Origin: Parvularia atlantis
Taxonomy: Eukaryota; Opisthokonta; Rotosphaerida
Assembly: GCA_943704415.1 (NCBI GenBank)
Contig: CALSCO010000187.1
Location: 1-34,662 of the forward strand
DNA: 34,662 bases
Direction: 5' to 3'
Below the pieces are notes generated by a model, which saw only the letters and a list, made by a program, of their open reading frames with translations, ran no database searches and was not told the DNA's origin. Shown here in pieces: positions 1-11,385 of the stretch. The position numbers and the translations under genes were made by a program. How positions within the stretch are numbered: position 1 is the stretch's first letter; each line of letters begins with the position of its first letter.

Positions 1-3000
1 GCGGGCTACTCGCTGTGCTACTCGACGACGTACGGCGCGACGTTCTACGAGGGCACTGAGCGGCGGCGTGCGCCTGCGGACAACGGGTTTACGGCGCAGA
101 CGAACGTCGTGCTGACGATTGTGCCGCCGCCGGCGACGATCCTGACGCTATCGTCTCTGGCCCCGAGCCTGTTCCTGGTGGGCGTGTCGGGCCAGTCGTT
201 CTCCGTGACGGGCGCGATGCCGTCGTCGCTCAGCCAGTTTGGCATTATCCCGTTCAACAGCGACTGCGCGCCGACCGAGTTTGTGACCGTGACCTACACC
301 GTGCTGCAGCTTAACACGACCTTCACGGTCTCCCCGGTGATCGCGCGTGCGGGCTCGTACACGGTCTGCTTCACGTCGTCGGGCGGGCAGACGTGGCTGC
401 GCCAGGCCAACATCCTGCTGGACCTGATCGCAGCGCCCGCGACGGCGACGACGGCCACGCGCGTGACGCCTTCGACGGTGCAGCGCGGCACGCGTGTGCA
501 GCTCACGTTCGAGGGCCTTGTGCCGTCAGCAATGACGTATGTCTCCTTCGCGCTCGCCGACACGCTCGGCCGCGCCGACTGCAAGAACGACCTGGTTGTG
601 CTCAAGCTCGACTCGGACAACTTCACGCTGCCGGTCGTGTTTGTCAACACGGGCATCTACCACATCTGCCTTTCAACCGACGGTGGCCAGACATTCTTCG
701 AGCAGGTCATCCCGCAGTCGTTCATCGCCGTCACCGGTGCGCTCGGCAGGGTGCTTCTGGCGCGTGCTGACGTTGCGCACGCGGCACAGCCTCAATCCCG
801 CCGCCGAGCACGCCGACGCCTCTGCCAGCCGTGGCGCTCTACTACCGGTGCGCCCTGTGATGCCTGCCTGCCACAGTTGACGACTTAAACCGCGACCAGG
901 AACCGACGGTGGTTCGCCGACCTGGCGATCGCGACCGTGCGCCTGTTGGTGTTCGACAGCGGCCAGCAGGTAGTGTTCGCCGTCAACCTGACCAAGTGCG
1001 CCACCGGCACGCTCGACGACTTTTGGACTGCGCGCGTCGTGCCGCCGATGGCGTCCGGCCCCGGCGTCGGCTTCATCGTGCGCGCGTACGCGGCTGACGA
1101 GGTGCGTGCTTGCCGTGCGCATGAGCCATCATCGCTCATGAGCCCACGCGCGCACAGACGGTCTTGGCGAGCGACACGAGCGTGTGCGACACCAACGCGA
1201 CCTACCCGACTGTGCGCGCACACGTCCGCCAGTCTCGCTGTGCCCGCCTCATTGTTGCATAATCGCGCAGCTGAACACGTACAGCTCGGCGACGCTGCTC
1301 GACTCGCACACGCAGGGCTGCGGTGGCCAGCTGACGACGGGCTTCAACGGGCGCTTTACAAGCGCGCCTGCGAGCTGTGCCGCGCCAGCCGACCCGCTCA
1401 CCACGTCGACGACGACGCTGCTGTACAGGTGCGTGCACACGCGAGGCGTGCCTTGCGGCGTTTCTGACGTCCTCGTGCGCAGGAACGCGTTCTGGGCCAG
1501 CGAGCAAGACGGCAGCGGCACGCCTGTGCGCTCGGTGTCGGTGGAGATCTGGGCCGGCGACGAGACTCTGTCGCGCACGCCGCTCTTCTTGTGCGACAAC
1601 TCGGACTACTTTGTGGCGACGCTGCAGATGCCGCTTGAGGGCCTCGTGCGCGCCAACACGACGCGGCTGCGCATCATCGGCTGGGCCAACGCCAACTGTG
1701 CGTCGCCTGGGCGCGTCTGCCAGCACTGACCGCCCCGACGGTGCGCAGACACGCAGCAGCAGAGCACCGACTCGCGTGACTGCGACGAGGGCAACGGCTA
1801 CCCGGCCGACGTGCGCAACCCGTGCGTGCATCGCCTGATATGCCGCTGACGTGCTGGTGGCGGCAGGCGATCAACTGGGCGGCAGCGATCAATGTGTTTG
1901 AGGCGCGCTTCACCGAGGGCAACAACTTCTGCCAGGCGCGCACGTCGACCGCGACCTCCGCTCGTGCGTGAGCACACTTTGTGGGCGCTACAGGGCTACG
2001 CTTACTGCTGCACGCTGCAGTGGCCCAGAGCTACTGCAAGAGCGCGCCACCGCCGACCACGAGCGTCTCGTACCGGTGCGCATTGCGTTGTGGACGCACG
2101 CGTGCGCTCTTGCTGAGCGAAGTGAGCCGCATAGGAACATCGCGTGGTACGGCAACGTCTCGGCGGTGGCCATGGTTACGTACTCGTCCGCCAACGCCGC
2201 CTTCACGCCGTTCGTTACACGGCTGCAACAGTTTGGAAGCTCCTGCTGGACCGGCAACGTGGCCGCCGTGGCGCCCAATGCGGCTGTGCAGCAGGTGCGG
2301 CTAGCACGATCGTGCTCGCTGGCGGGCTGATGGCGATGCGCCCGCGTGTGTGCAGTTTATCCTTGTGGGCTACTCGGCCAGCGGCGAGGCCAAGACGTGG
2401 GACCGCGCCGGCTGCACTCTGCGGCCGCACCAGGTGCAAACTCGAGCTCGGGCGCTTGCACAGAGGCTGACACCCCCATCAGGCAAACTTTGGCAACGCG
2501 CTCACGACTATTGACAACATCCAAGCCTCTGGCTGCGACAGCCCTCCGGCTATCAACACGTTCGGTGCGCCGCCTAGGCAGCGCAAGGCGCGAATGCGTG
2601 TTGCTCATGCTGCGATCGCGAAGCGCTGAGCAGGACCGACTGCGCGGTGAGCACGCTCGTACCTGGTGCGCCGAAAAGCAGCCGCTGTGCGTCGCGCGGC
2701 TGACACGCGGCGCTGTGGACACGCGCAGAATGCCCCGCAAACTGCACAACGTGCCAATATGACCGCCTCAACAACTCGGTGCCCTACATTTCGTGCAGCT
2801 CGTGCTTTGCTGGGTTCGAGCCGATCAACAACGGCGCGGCATGCACTCCTTCAGCCTTTCAGAAGGTACAGGCGCCGACGTGGCTCACAATCGTCATCCT
2901 GGGCGCCTACGCAACGCTCGTCGCCGCGTGCTACTTCTTCTTGCGCCGTCGCCGCCCGAGCGCGTACAACATGCGTTTCGTGGCCGCGAGCCTGAGCCTG

Positions 3001-4345
3001 TTTGACCTCGGCATCGACACGGTGTGCGCCGTTGCCGCACGTTCTCGACAGCTGATGGTCCTGCGTGCCGCGCAGGCCTTCGTGATCACGGTCGCCAGCG
3101 ATCCGAAGCTGCACCCGGCTGTGATGGTCATCGCGATTATACTGCTCGCGGGCCCGTTCCTGGCCAACCTGAGCGTGTTCATCTGGGTGCGCCGTCTGCT
3201 GTCGTGCGGGACTCGTTGGCCTGCTGACCCCGACGTGCCTGCAAGATCGTCCGCACCGAGGCACTCGAGCGGGACGAGTTCGCAAAGTGGCTGCGCAGCC
3301 AGGCGACGGTCGGCGCCGGCATCATCGTGCTCTCGGGCAAGAGCCCCGAGACGTTCTTCCTGCTGGACAGCGACATCCTCGACGTGCGCCGCCGGCGTGT
3401 GGGGTGGCCGTGTGCTCATCCAGCTGTGCGCAGATGGCCTCGTTCAAGGCGCCGATCTCGGACGACGCGAGCACGCGCGTGCGCAACCTGGCCTTCTACT
3501 CGTCGTTCTTCGAGGCCATCCCGCAGCTGTGCCTGCAGGTGCCGCACGTCGTCTGTCGTGTGCGTCGTGCCAACGCCTCGCCGCGCAGATCTACGTCGCG
3601 ACTGCCGTCGGCTGGGACCTGATCACGACGCTGTCGATCGTCTCGGGCGTACTGCTGTTCAGTGCGTGTCGTCGTTGTGCGGCGTGTGCTCGCTGCTGAC
3701 GCCCGGCGCGCAGTGTTCACGGTTGTGCGTCGGCTGATCATCGTCGTTGCGCACCAGACCAAGGGCGGCGCCAAGCGCGATCGTGACAGCGTCGTCTTCC
3801 TGCAGTCGTACGCCAGGAACGACCTCGAGATGTCGACGACGGCCGGCACGCTGCCCGACACGCGCGCGTCGGCCTCGCTGTCTGCGGTCGACCTGACGCC
3901 GGTCACGCCGCCGGCCGTCGTGGACCTGCCCCCGCCTGCTGTCGCCAAACCTGTGGCACCTGCGCCGTCGACCACCCCGCCGCCGCCGCAGCGTCCGCGG
4001 TCCGAGCTGCCGCCAGCGCAGTCGCAGCCGCCGCCGCAAGTGCAGCGTCCGTACTCGCAAACGTCGCCATCTGCTCAGGCCCAGCAGACGTTCCTCCTGT
4101 CGCACTCGTACGACCGCGAGCAGGAGCTGGGTGGCTCGAGGATCGTGCGCCCGGCGCCGATGAACGCGGTCGGCCATCCGCTGCGCAGGTCGGCCAACCC
4201 CGCGCCCGACATGCACCCGACCGCGCAGCGGCTGGCCATGATGGCGGCCCGCACCCCCGCACCGCCACCCCCGCTCACCAACACCACGCCGAACGGTCGG
4301 TCATCGAATGCCGGCTCACTCCGCGGCGAAGACTACCTCTACTGA
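1..4345 (+). CDS. Large multi-exon receptor-like membrane protein (5' end outside window)
   Basis: Reading is open from base 1, so the start lies upstream. About 18 short introns can be placed by phase-compatible GTGCG...CAG junctions (for example 737-789, 848-899, 1101-1156). The ectodomain has at least three copies of an adhesin-like unit ending in a G-x-Y-x-x-C...GG-x-T/F pattern (AGYSLCYSTTYGATFY, AGSYTVCFTSSGGQTW, TGIYHICLSTDGGQTF). Further Cys-containing ectodomain follows, then a Cys-rich juxtamembrane stretch (CPANCTTC...CSSC) near 2740-2840. A membrane helix (TWLTIVILGAYATLVAACYF) follows at about 2878-2940, then more hydrophobic segments to about 3740, including an IPQLCLQ motif at about 3520. 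IPQ-L-x-Q motifs recur in membrane modules of protist surface proteins (from memory). The tail from about 3830 is Pro/Ala/Ser-rich and presumably cytosolic, ending in a TGA at 4343-4345. The family is not recognised. A surface receptor or adhesin role is inferred from layout only. Confidence 0.7.
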
Positions 4346-4697
4346 TGTGTGCTCTGCCATCTTGAACCTGTCCCCCGTAATGCCATTGTCGCTCTTCCGG
4401 CTCACGCTTTATTTCGCCACCTTGCGGCGGCGGCGGCGAGCCATCATCAAAAGGCGGAACGGCCGCGAGGGCTCATCCCATTTGTATGGGCTTTTCGGGG
4501 CGGGAGTGCGACGTGCGCGAGGCGACGGCGGGACGGAGGCGGGAGGGCGGGGACGGAGGCGGGAGGGAGTGACGGGGAGGCTGTACAGCATAGCATAGGC
4601 GGCAGCAGGCAGGCAGACAGGAGCAGAGGCGGCAGAAGGCTAGCAGTACATGAAGAAGGTGTCCCGTGTCGCGCGGCGCGCACCCGACGTCGCCGCT
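4346..4697. other. Convergent 3' intergenic region
   Basis: This 352-bp gap lies between the stop of the receptor-like gene (+) and the stop of the DDX6 gene (-), so it must hold both 3' ends. I see no credible coding exon. It contains a G-rich tandem repeat (listed separately) and AGGCGGCAG/AGGCAGGCAG-type purine repeats at about 4594-4640. No clear AATAAA polyadenylation signal was found on either strand. Confidence 0.6.
4531..4577 (+). repeat. G-rich 20-bp tandem duplication with G-quadruplex pattern
   Basis: A 20-bp unit starting GGACGGAGGCGGGAGGG occurs twice in tandem (4531-4550 and 4551-4570) with about 17 matching positions. The plus strand has runs GGG, GGG, GGGG, GGG, GGG, GGGG separated by short loops between about 4538 and 4577, which fits a G-quadruplex motif. 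It lies in the 3' UTR or intergenic space of two convergent genes. Confidence 0.7.
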
Positions 4698-6705
4698 CTA
4701 GATCGTGTACAGAGCCTTGTCGATCTCGCGCGGGATGGCCTTGATCTCCGTGCCGAGCTCGCGCTCAACGCGGTAAAGGGCCTCGCGGTCGTCGTTCGTG
4801 ATGAAGTTGATCGCAATGCCGAGGTGCCTGGGCGCACGCCGCGTCAGCTCATTATCGTATGCGCGCCCGCCCGCCCGCAGCACCGCACCCGAAGCGCCCG
4901 CTGCGGCCGATGCGGTGCAGGTACGTCTCCGAGAAGCGCGGAAAGTCAAAGTTGATGACGACGTTCACGGCCTGAATGTCGATGCCGCGCGAGAAGACGT
5001 CTGCGGGCCGGTGCGGCTCAGCATGGCACGCCCGGCACGCCTAGCACCCGGCACGCACCGGTGCACACGAGGTTGCGGCAGGCGCCGCTACGAAAGTCGT
5101 GGAAGACCCTGCTGCGCTGCGACTGGATCATCTTCGAGTGGATGTAGAAGCCTGCGAGCGCGTGAGTGAGGGCCGCGGGCACGCCGGCGGGCGGAGGGCG
5201 CACAGGAGTAGCCCAGCTCGGTGATCTTGCGCGCAAGGAGCTCGACGCGGTTGGTGGAGTTGCAGAAGATGATCGACTGGTTGATTTGCAGCTGCGCGCA
5301 CAGAGGCGTTAGCACGCGTCTGCGCCAATGCCGCCGCGCGCACCTTGGAGAAGAGCGTGTTGAGGCACTGCACCTTCTGGCGCTCGTCGACAAAGGCGTA
5401 AAACTGGGTGATGCCGCGCAGCGTGAGCTCGTCCATCAGGTTGATGCGGTGCGGCTTCTTGAGCCTGCGTGTGTGCGCGCGCGTGGTGAGCCGGGGGAGC
5501 AGACGTGCGCGTGTGCTGCGGCTGCAGCTGCGTACCAGCGGTTCGTGAACGCCTCGACCGTCTCGGGGAAGGTCGCCGAGTAGAGCAGGATCTGCCGGTT
5601 GGCGGGCGTCATGCGCAGGAGCGCCTCGATGTCGTCCTGGAACTCGGGCGACAGCAGCTTGTCCGCCTGCGCACCGCACGTCAGCCGCACGTCACACGCG
5701 CGCAGTGGACCGCGCACCTCGTCCATCACCACGATCTGGCAGTTGTCGAGCTTGGCGATGCCGCGCGTGGCCAGGTCCTTGACGCGCCCGGGCGTGCCGA
5801 CGACGATGTGCACTGAGTGGCACGTCAACAAGCATCGCTCACGGACGGCTGACGGCGGCGGCGGCGCGCACCGGTTTGCCCGAGGCGCAGGATGTCCTCC
5901 TTGAGGTCGGTGCCGCCGGTCGAGACCATGACCTCGAGCCCGACGTGCTTTGACAGCTGTTTGCACACCTGCGCCGTCTGCATCGTGAGCTCGCGCGCAG
6001 GGACGAGCACGAGGGCTGTGCGCAGCGCAGTCCGCGATCAGCTGCAGCACAAGCGAGCGAGCGGCACGCGCACCCTGGATGTGCTTCTTGTCCTTGCTGC
6101 ACTTCTCGATCACGGGGATAAGGTACGCCGCGGTCTTGCCGGTGCCGTTCTTGGCGCGCGCGAGGATGTCATATCCGGACAGGGCGATTGGTATGCTCTC
6201 CTGCAGGCCCCGTGCCGCACGTCAGCGCCCGGTGCAGGACGCAGCGAGCACGGCCGTGACGCGCCTCCTGGATGGGCGACGGCCGTTCAAAGCCCATCTC
6301 GTAGATGCCCATCAGCAGCTCGCGCTTGAGGATAAAGTCCTCAAACTCGTTTCCCTTGGTCAGCGTCACGTCCTGCGGCATGCCGCGCGTCGCACGTCAG
6401 CGGTGCGCCAACCCTCAGCGCCTTCGCGAATTCGCGTGACGTGCCTCGGTCTTGACGCGCGTGTCCCTGGCCGGCGCCTTGAGCCCGTCGCGCCAGCCCT
6501 CGCCCGTGCTGCTGCCGTGCGCGCGCGTGAGCCGGCCGGCACCCCCCGCGCGCGACACAGCGCCGACGCACGCGCTTGTGGCGGGCGGTGACGTGCTTGA
6601 GGTGCTGACGGCGGCCAGCGGCGGCAGCAGCGACACCGCGCCAGCCGGGGCAGGTGGCCGTGACGGGGATGGACGTGCCGGCTGGGCGGCGCTGGCGTAG
6701 GACAT
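4698..6705 (-). CDS. DDX6: DDX6/Dhh1-family DEAD-box RNA helicase
   Basis: This is an ATP-dependent RNA helicase of the decapping and translational repression machinery (P-bodies), by family knowledge. Spliced exons align along almost the whole DDX6 core: [40 protein letters not shown] (Q-motif region), [15 protein letters not shown] (motif I), [10 protein letters not shown] (Ia), GTPGRV (Ib), [12 protein letters not shown] (motif II, DEAD), YSATFPE (III), [18 protein letters not shown] (IV), [20 protein letters not shown] (V) and [12 protein letters not shown] (VI). The end [18 protein letters not shown] is the family's typical C-terminus. Start is ATG at 6705 ([12 protein letters not shown]). 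About 90 N-terminal residues are low-complexity and species-specific. There are about ten introns, two of them GC-AG (6373-6444 and 6201-6264). It is co-directional with SPT5 upstream and convergent with the receptor-like gene. Exon joins were made by reading frame and match to human DDX6 from memory. Confidence 0.95.
6201..6264 (-). other. GC-AG intron in DDX6 (donor GAG|GCGCGT)
   Basis: The exon ends PSPIQE (CAGGAG) and the next starts ESIPIALSG (GAGAGCATACC). Conserved DDX6 proteins read IQEESIPIA without a gap, so the intron must start gcgcgtcacgg and end ggcctgcag, with a ctgacg branch-like motif inside. The GT four bases in would break the frame. Length is 64 nt. Confidence 0.8.
6373..6444 (-). 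other. GC-AG intron in DDX6 (donor GAG|GCACGT)
   Basis: On the minus strand, exon ...GTCAAGACCGAG is followed by gcacgtcacg and the acceptor is gcatgccgcag before GACGTGACGCTGACC. Only a split after GAG gives the frame that continues into [12 protein letters not shown], a conserved DDX6 segment. The nearby GT (four bases into the intron) gives the wrong frame. Length is 72 nt. Confidence 0.75.
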
Positions 6706-6850
6706 CGGATGGCCTGCGGATGGGTCGGGTGGACGGCGGATGGGCTAAAGAACGTGGAGCGGATGGACGCTGGCGAAAGCATGTATCAAACTCGTTTAGC
6801 CTTTCATCTTCAGCGGTGCTCTGTACATTAGGCGCTGCACCATCACTTCT

Positions 6851-9800
6851 TCACGAGCGCGGCGCGACCTTGCACAGGTCGCCGATCTGGCGCATGAGCA
6901 GGTCGCCGTTGCCAAACTGGATGATGACGTCGTTGCCGTCCTGGTTCATGAACAGGCCGTCGCGCCCCTTGGACGACCCGCGCAGCACCCGCACTGTGTC
7001 GTCCACCACGGGCTGCACCGGCTGCACCACGTCCTGCGACGCGCGCACGAGCTGCTTGTCGTCGAGCAGGTACAGCAGCACCTGCGGGGCACGTGCGCGT
7101 CAGACGGGGCACGACACGGCACGCGGCACGCACCGAGCCGTCGCCGTACACCTCACGCACGGCGCCGTGCTGCATGCGGTAGAGCCCGCTCGCGTCCTTG
7201 ACCTCGAGCCCGACCGACAGCCACGCCTCCTCTGCGCGCGCACCGGCGGCGTCAGCGCTGACCAGCCGTGCGTGCGCGACAGGGGCAGACGCACCGTCGC
7301 TCGGACGCGGCGTATACGCGTCGTACGGCGTGGCCGGCGCCGACGCGCTCGCGACCGACGAGGCGCCCGGCGTCTGCGGCGCGGGCGTGCCGTATGCCGA
7401 CGACGCCGCCGACGGCGTGGCTGGCACAGCGCCGCCGGGCGTCTCCGGGTTTGCGTAGCCGTAGCCGGGCGTGGCGGGGTTGCGCGAGGACGCGGGCGTG
7501 CCGGCCTCGCTCGGATACGGGCTCGTCGGGTTGTCGAGGCCCGGCGTGCTCTGCGGCTCAAGCCCCGTCAGCGCCCGGCAGCAGGCAGAAGCGCGCACGC
7601 GCGCACCGGGTACGCGCGCGGCGTCGGTTGGTCGCGGTCCTCCCACGCGGCCGGCGTCGTCACGGCGGGCGTGCGCGGCTCCCAGGCCGGCGTGCGGCCG
7701 CCCGCGTCCCAGCTCGGCGTCTGCGCTTGCTGTTTGCGCAGGCGTTCATCAGCGGCCAGCACAGCACGGCACAGCCACCAACAGCGCGCACGCACCCAGG
7801 CCGGCGTGCGCCCGCCACTTGTGCCGTCGTGCATCGGCGTGCGCCCGCCCGCGCCGCCGTACATGGGCGTCTGCGAGCCCGCGTAGCCGGCGTGCATCGG
7901 CGTCTGCGCACCCGCGTAGCCCGCATGCAAGGGCGTCTGGCCGCCGCCAAAGCTCTGGCGCGCGGCGTACTGCGACGACCCCGAGGCGACGCTGCACGAA
8001 ACGTCAGGCACATACGCGCGCGCTGCGTACGAGCAGCGGCGCACCCGCGGCCGGCCTCGACCAGTGTTTCGTTCGGCACGGAGATGTGCTTGTTCTTGCT
8101 GTGGAGCTCCACACGCGCGGTCGTCTCGTTGATCTCGGTCACGATGCCCGCGTAGCCCTTGAACGGGCCCTTGGTGACGATGACCGACTTTTGCAGCAGC
8201 GGGTGCATGCCGCGTCCTGCGCGCCCGCCGTGAGCGCGCAGGAGCACGACGTGCACGTCACACACCACGGCCAGCACCGCCCGCGCCGCGCCCGCCCATC
8301 CGCGAGAACGGCGTCCCCGGCACGGCAAAGATCGGTGCGTTGGCCGGCCCGCTGCGCCCGCGCGGGTAGTCAGCACCACACCTGCGTCGGCGGCGGCGAC
8401 GGCGACGGCGGCCCACGCACGTGCTCCCGACGAGCGTCAGGTTGCGCGCGTTGGCCACAAACATGCCGCCGTTCTCGACCATGTCGGTCGTGTGCACAAA
8501 GATGTACTGCCGGAACACGTGCAGGATCTTCCCGCGACGGCCCTGCGTGCGTCCACGCGTCAGCGCGCTGACGCCAGAACGCACAGCCCGCCGCGCACCT
8601 TGTACTGCCCGTCGATCACCTGCACCGTGTCACCTGCGCGGATCTGGTTCGAGTGCAGGTCGGTCGCGCGCGCCTGGCGCGAGTCGCGCCGCTTCTGGAT
8701 TTCTTGCGGCCGCACGTTCGACACCTTGCCGAGCTGGTCGAGCACGAGGAACGAGTCCTTCTCGACGCGGATGATGACCGCGACGGTCGTCGGGCTGCGC
8801 ACGCCGTGAGCAGCGCCGGCGCAGTGCGATGCTGCACGCACTTGAGCTGCACCAGGTCGCGCACGTCAAACACCGTGTTGGTCTTGCTCGCGCCCGTCGA
8901 CACGTCGTCCGTGCGCTGCAGGTCCTTGCCAAACACTTGGATCTGGCGACGCACCGTCAGCACATCCACGCCCACGCCCACGCCCTGACGCGCATATGTA
9001 CCTCCTGCAGCGAGATGTCGGTAAAGAGCGTGACGATCTGGTTCTGGATGTTGACAATCACGCCCGTCTGGCCCTCGAACCGGCCGGCGATGACCTTGAC
9101 GTGGTCGCCGCTCAGGAAGAATTTTTGCAGCTCGCTCGGCACAAACTTATACAGTTGCTGCACACGCGCGCGCACGGCCGTGGTCAGCAACGGCAAACGG
9201 CACCACGCGGGAACGCACCCCGTCGTACGACACGTAGACGATGTCGTCGGTGACGCTGTCGACGACACCAACGAGGCCGATGACGTCGCCCTCGATCGCG
9301 CGCACGTTGTCGCCCTTGTGGAACGTGGTGTGCGCCTCGGTCTGCAGCGTCTTGGCCAGATCGAGCGAGCCTACGACGGCGTGTCAGCCGCGAGCGACAC
9401 AAAGCAGGCGGAGACGACGCACGGTCCGCGCCAGCCGCGCCGTCCTCGTTGCTGCGTGAGCCCTGGAACTTGGCCACCTCGTCCAGCGTCGGATTGACGT
9501 TCTCGGTCGCCTGGGACGCTTGTGAGGCGAGGCGCAGAAACGCCGCGCCGCTGACGCACCACGATCGACACGTTGACGACCTTGTGCAGGTACCCGTCGC
9601 GGAAGCGCTGGCCGTCAAACACGACGTAGCCGCCCGACTTGCTGATGTAGTTGGCAAAGCCCTGTGCACTGTCGGTCGCGCACAAGGCGTCAACTCGCTC
9701 ACCAGACTGGGTCGCGCACGCACGCGACGGCCTGCTCGTTGAAGAACTGCGACGCGACGCGGTTGGCCGTCTTCTTGCGCTTGCCCCGGCCCTGTACGCG

Positions 9801-11233
9801 CGGCATGCGTTGTGAGTCGCAAGCGCCGCGCTGTGTTGCGAGCGCGCGCGCACGTTCGACTCCTTCAGCCCGAGGTGCTTCTCGCGGATCGCGTTGAGGT
9901 CGAGCCGCGGCACGAGCTTGATCGTGATCGTGTTGGTGCTCTTGTCCTCGTTCATGTCGACGATCTGCGCCAGGTCGCCCGCGTACGGCCCGCGCTGGAC
10001 GCGCACCCACTGGTCCTGCGAGCGCTCTGCGTGAGGTAGTGCGTTCACGGCGACGCGAGCCCGCGCACCTTGGCCAGCGCCTTGGACTTGATGCTGCGCA
10101 CGTTGAGCACGTCGACCATCTCCTTCTCGGGCACGGGCTGGACGGACGACTGGCGCAGGCCGATGATGCCGTAGACGGCCTCGGTCACGTGGCTCTTCAT
10201 CGTCGCCTCGACGTAGATCGCGCCCTTGATGTGCTCGACGGCGACGGCGGCCGTGATCTCGAGCTTGCCGGGCATGGCAAGGCTTTTGTGCATGAGCTGC
10301 AGCGCAAACTCGCGCTCGCGGCCGCGCTGTGCCGTGCGGCATCAGCAGCAGCAGCAGCAGCGATGGCAAGCGACGACAATGCGCGCGCGCACCGTGCACT
10401 TGACCAGGAATAGCGACGGGTCGCCGGCCGCGCGGTTCGGCAGCAGCAGCGCGTCGGCCGTCTGGCCCTCCTCGACCGCGTACTCGGCGCGCGAGAGCGC
10501 GTTGTAGTTGCGGTAGCGGTCGGTCACCTCACGCGCGATTTTCTGCAGCTTTGGCGTCAGCCATCGGGCGCGGCTCCGCCACGGCCATCGACGCGCCTCC
10601 ACGTCCAGCTCCTGCTCGCGGCTCTCGGCGACGTCGCGCGCGCGGATGTCGAGCAGGTTGCGCCCAGCCTCGAGCGCCTCCTCCTGCTCGTCGACCTCTG
10701 CGCTGTCGCCGTTAGCTTGGACGGACGTCCCACGACAAGCCGCTCCAACGCACGGTCTTCCTCGTCCTCGCCCTCGTCCTCGTCGTCCTCATCCTCGCTG
10801 TCCTTCACGTCGGCCTTGTCGAGGACGAACTTGCTCGTGCGCGGCCGTTTGCCGCCTGGTTGGCCGTCTGAGCCACGCGGGGACCCCCATTCGCAAAAGG
10901 CGGCGCCGCACCCCGCTCGGCCCGCGGGCGCTTCGTGGCGCGGCTCGTGCGCGCGTCGTCGTCGCCGTCCTCCTCCCCGTCCTCCTCGTCGTCGTCCCCC
11001 TCGTCCTCCTCGTCCTCGTTCTCCTCGTCCTCGTCCTCGTCGTCCGACGGCGGGCGCACGGCGTGGGCCAGGTGCTTACCGGCGCCGTACGACTTGCCGC
11101 CTGCGGCACGGGCGCTCAGCACAACGACACTGCGTAACACAGGCCGCGCCGCACCCGTCGTCGGCCGTGGCGCGGGCGCCGGCGCCGTGCCGAGCGCGTC
11201 GGCGAGCGTCGGCAGCGCGCGTTCGCGGTACAT
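6851..11233 (-). CDS. SPT5: SPT5 transcription elongation factor (DSIF/Spt4-Spt5 subunit)
   Basis: Spt5 binds RNA polymerase II with Spt4 and controls pausing and processivity (family knowledge). Visible order: a long Asp/Glu-rich N-terminus (about 10780-11060), a second acidic block after FVLDKADVKDSEDEDDEDEG, then the NGN domain (DPSLFLVKCT...HIKGAIYVEA...VRSIKSKALAKV). KOW domains follow, including WVRVQRGPYAGDLAQIVDMN with VPRLDLNAIREKHL, FHKGDNVRAIEGDVIGLVGV, GDHVKVIAGRFEGQTGVIV, AGDTVQVIDGQYK|GRRGKI with VENGGMFVANARNL, and VIVTKGPFKGYAGIVTEI. Next come the TPMHAG-type C-terminal repeats, a Pro/Thr-rich stretch and a last KOW (GLFMNQDGNDVIIQFGNGDL). It has many introns, one possibly only about 28 nt at 10845-10875. 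The start ATG at 11233 (MYRERALP) is the first in frame but is not certain. The 5' neighbour is a divergent carboxypeptidase. Confidence 0.93.
7630..7960 (-). repeat. SPT5 C-terminal repeat (TPMHAG/TPAW units)
   Basis: Within the SPT5 exons the protein reads successive units GGQTPLHAGYAG, AQTPMHAGYAG, SQTPMYGGAG, GRTPMHDGTSG and GRTPAW. After an intron come AQTPSWDAG, GRTPAWEP and RTPAVTTPAAW. This matches the animal-type Spt5 CTR (S/R-TPMYGSQ), whose Thr is phosphorylated by CDK9 (family knowledge). At least eight TP units are visible. Confidence 0.85.
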
Positions 11234-11385
11234 CCACGTGGCCGGCGCTCTCTGCGCTGTCAGGCAAACTCCGGCATGCTGCCTAGTTTTGCATTGTTGA
11301 TTGCAGCGATCTCCGGCATGCTGGGATGCGCGGGGATGAATATGAGAGAAGAGTGCGACATGCTGAGATTCGTGCGGAGGCGGAC
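11234..11385. promoter_or_regulatory. Divergent promoter SPT5 / carboxypeptidase
   Basis: This 152-bp gap lies between the start codons of SPT5 (-) and the M14 carboxypeptidase (+) and must contain both core promoters and 5' UTRs. It has a short inexact repeat (CTCCGGCATGCTG at 11269-11281 and again at 11310-11322). It is locally less GC-rich around 11283-11370. No TATA box is obvious. Confidence 0.5.

Noticed and set aside
4593-4640. AGGCGGCAG / AGGCAGGCAG repeats as a CRISPR-like or minisatellite array
   Set aside because: Too short and irregular; simple purine-rich low complexity in a 3' intergenic region.
6249-6258. CACGGCCGTG palindrome as a special regulatory site
   Set aside because: The same 10-mer occurs in a DDX6 intron (6249) and an SPT5 intron (9173), so on its own it is expected by chance in GC-rich DNA. 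Only the longer 17-bp pair near 20047-20117 was kept.
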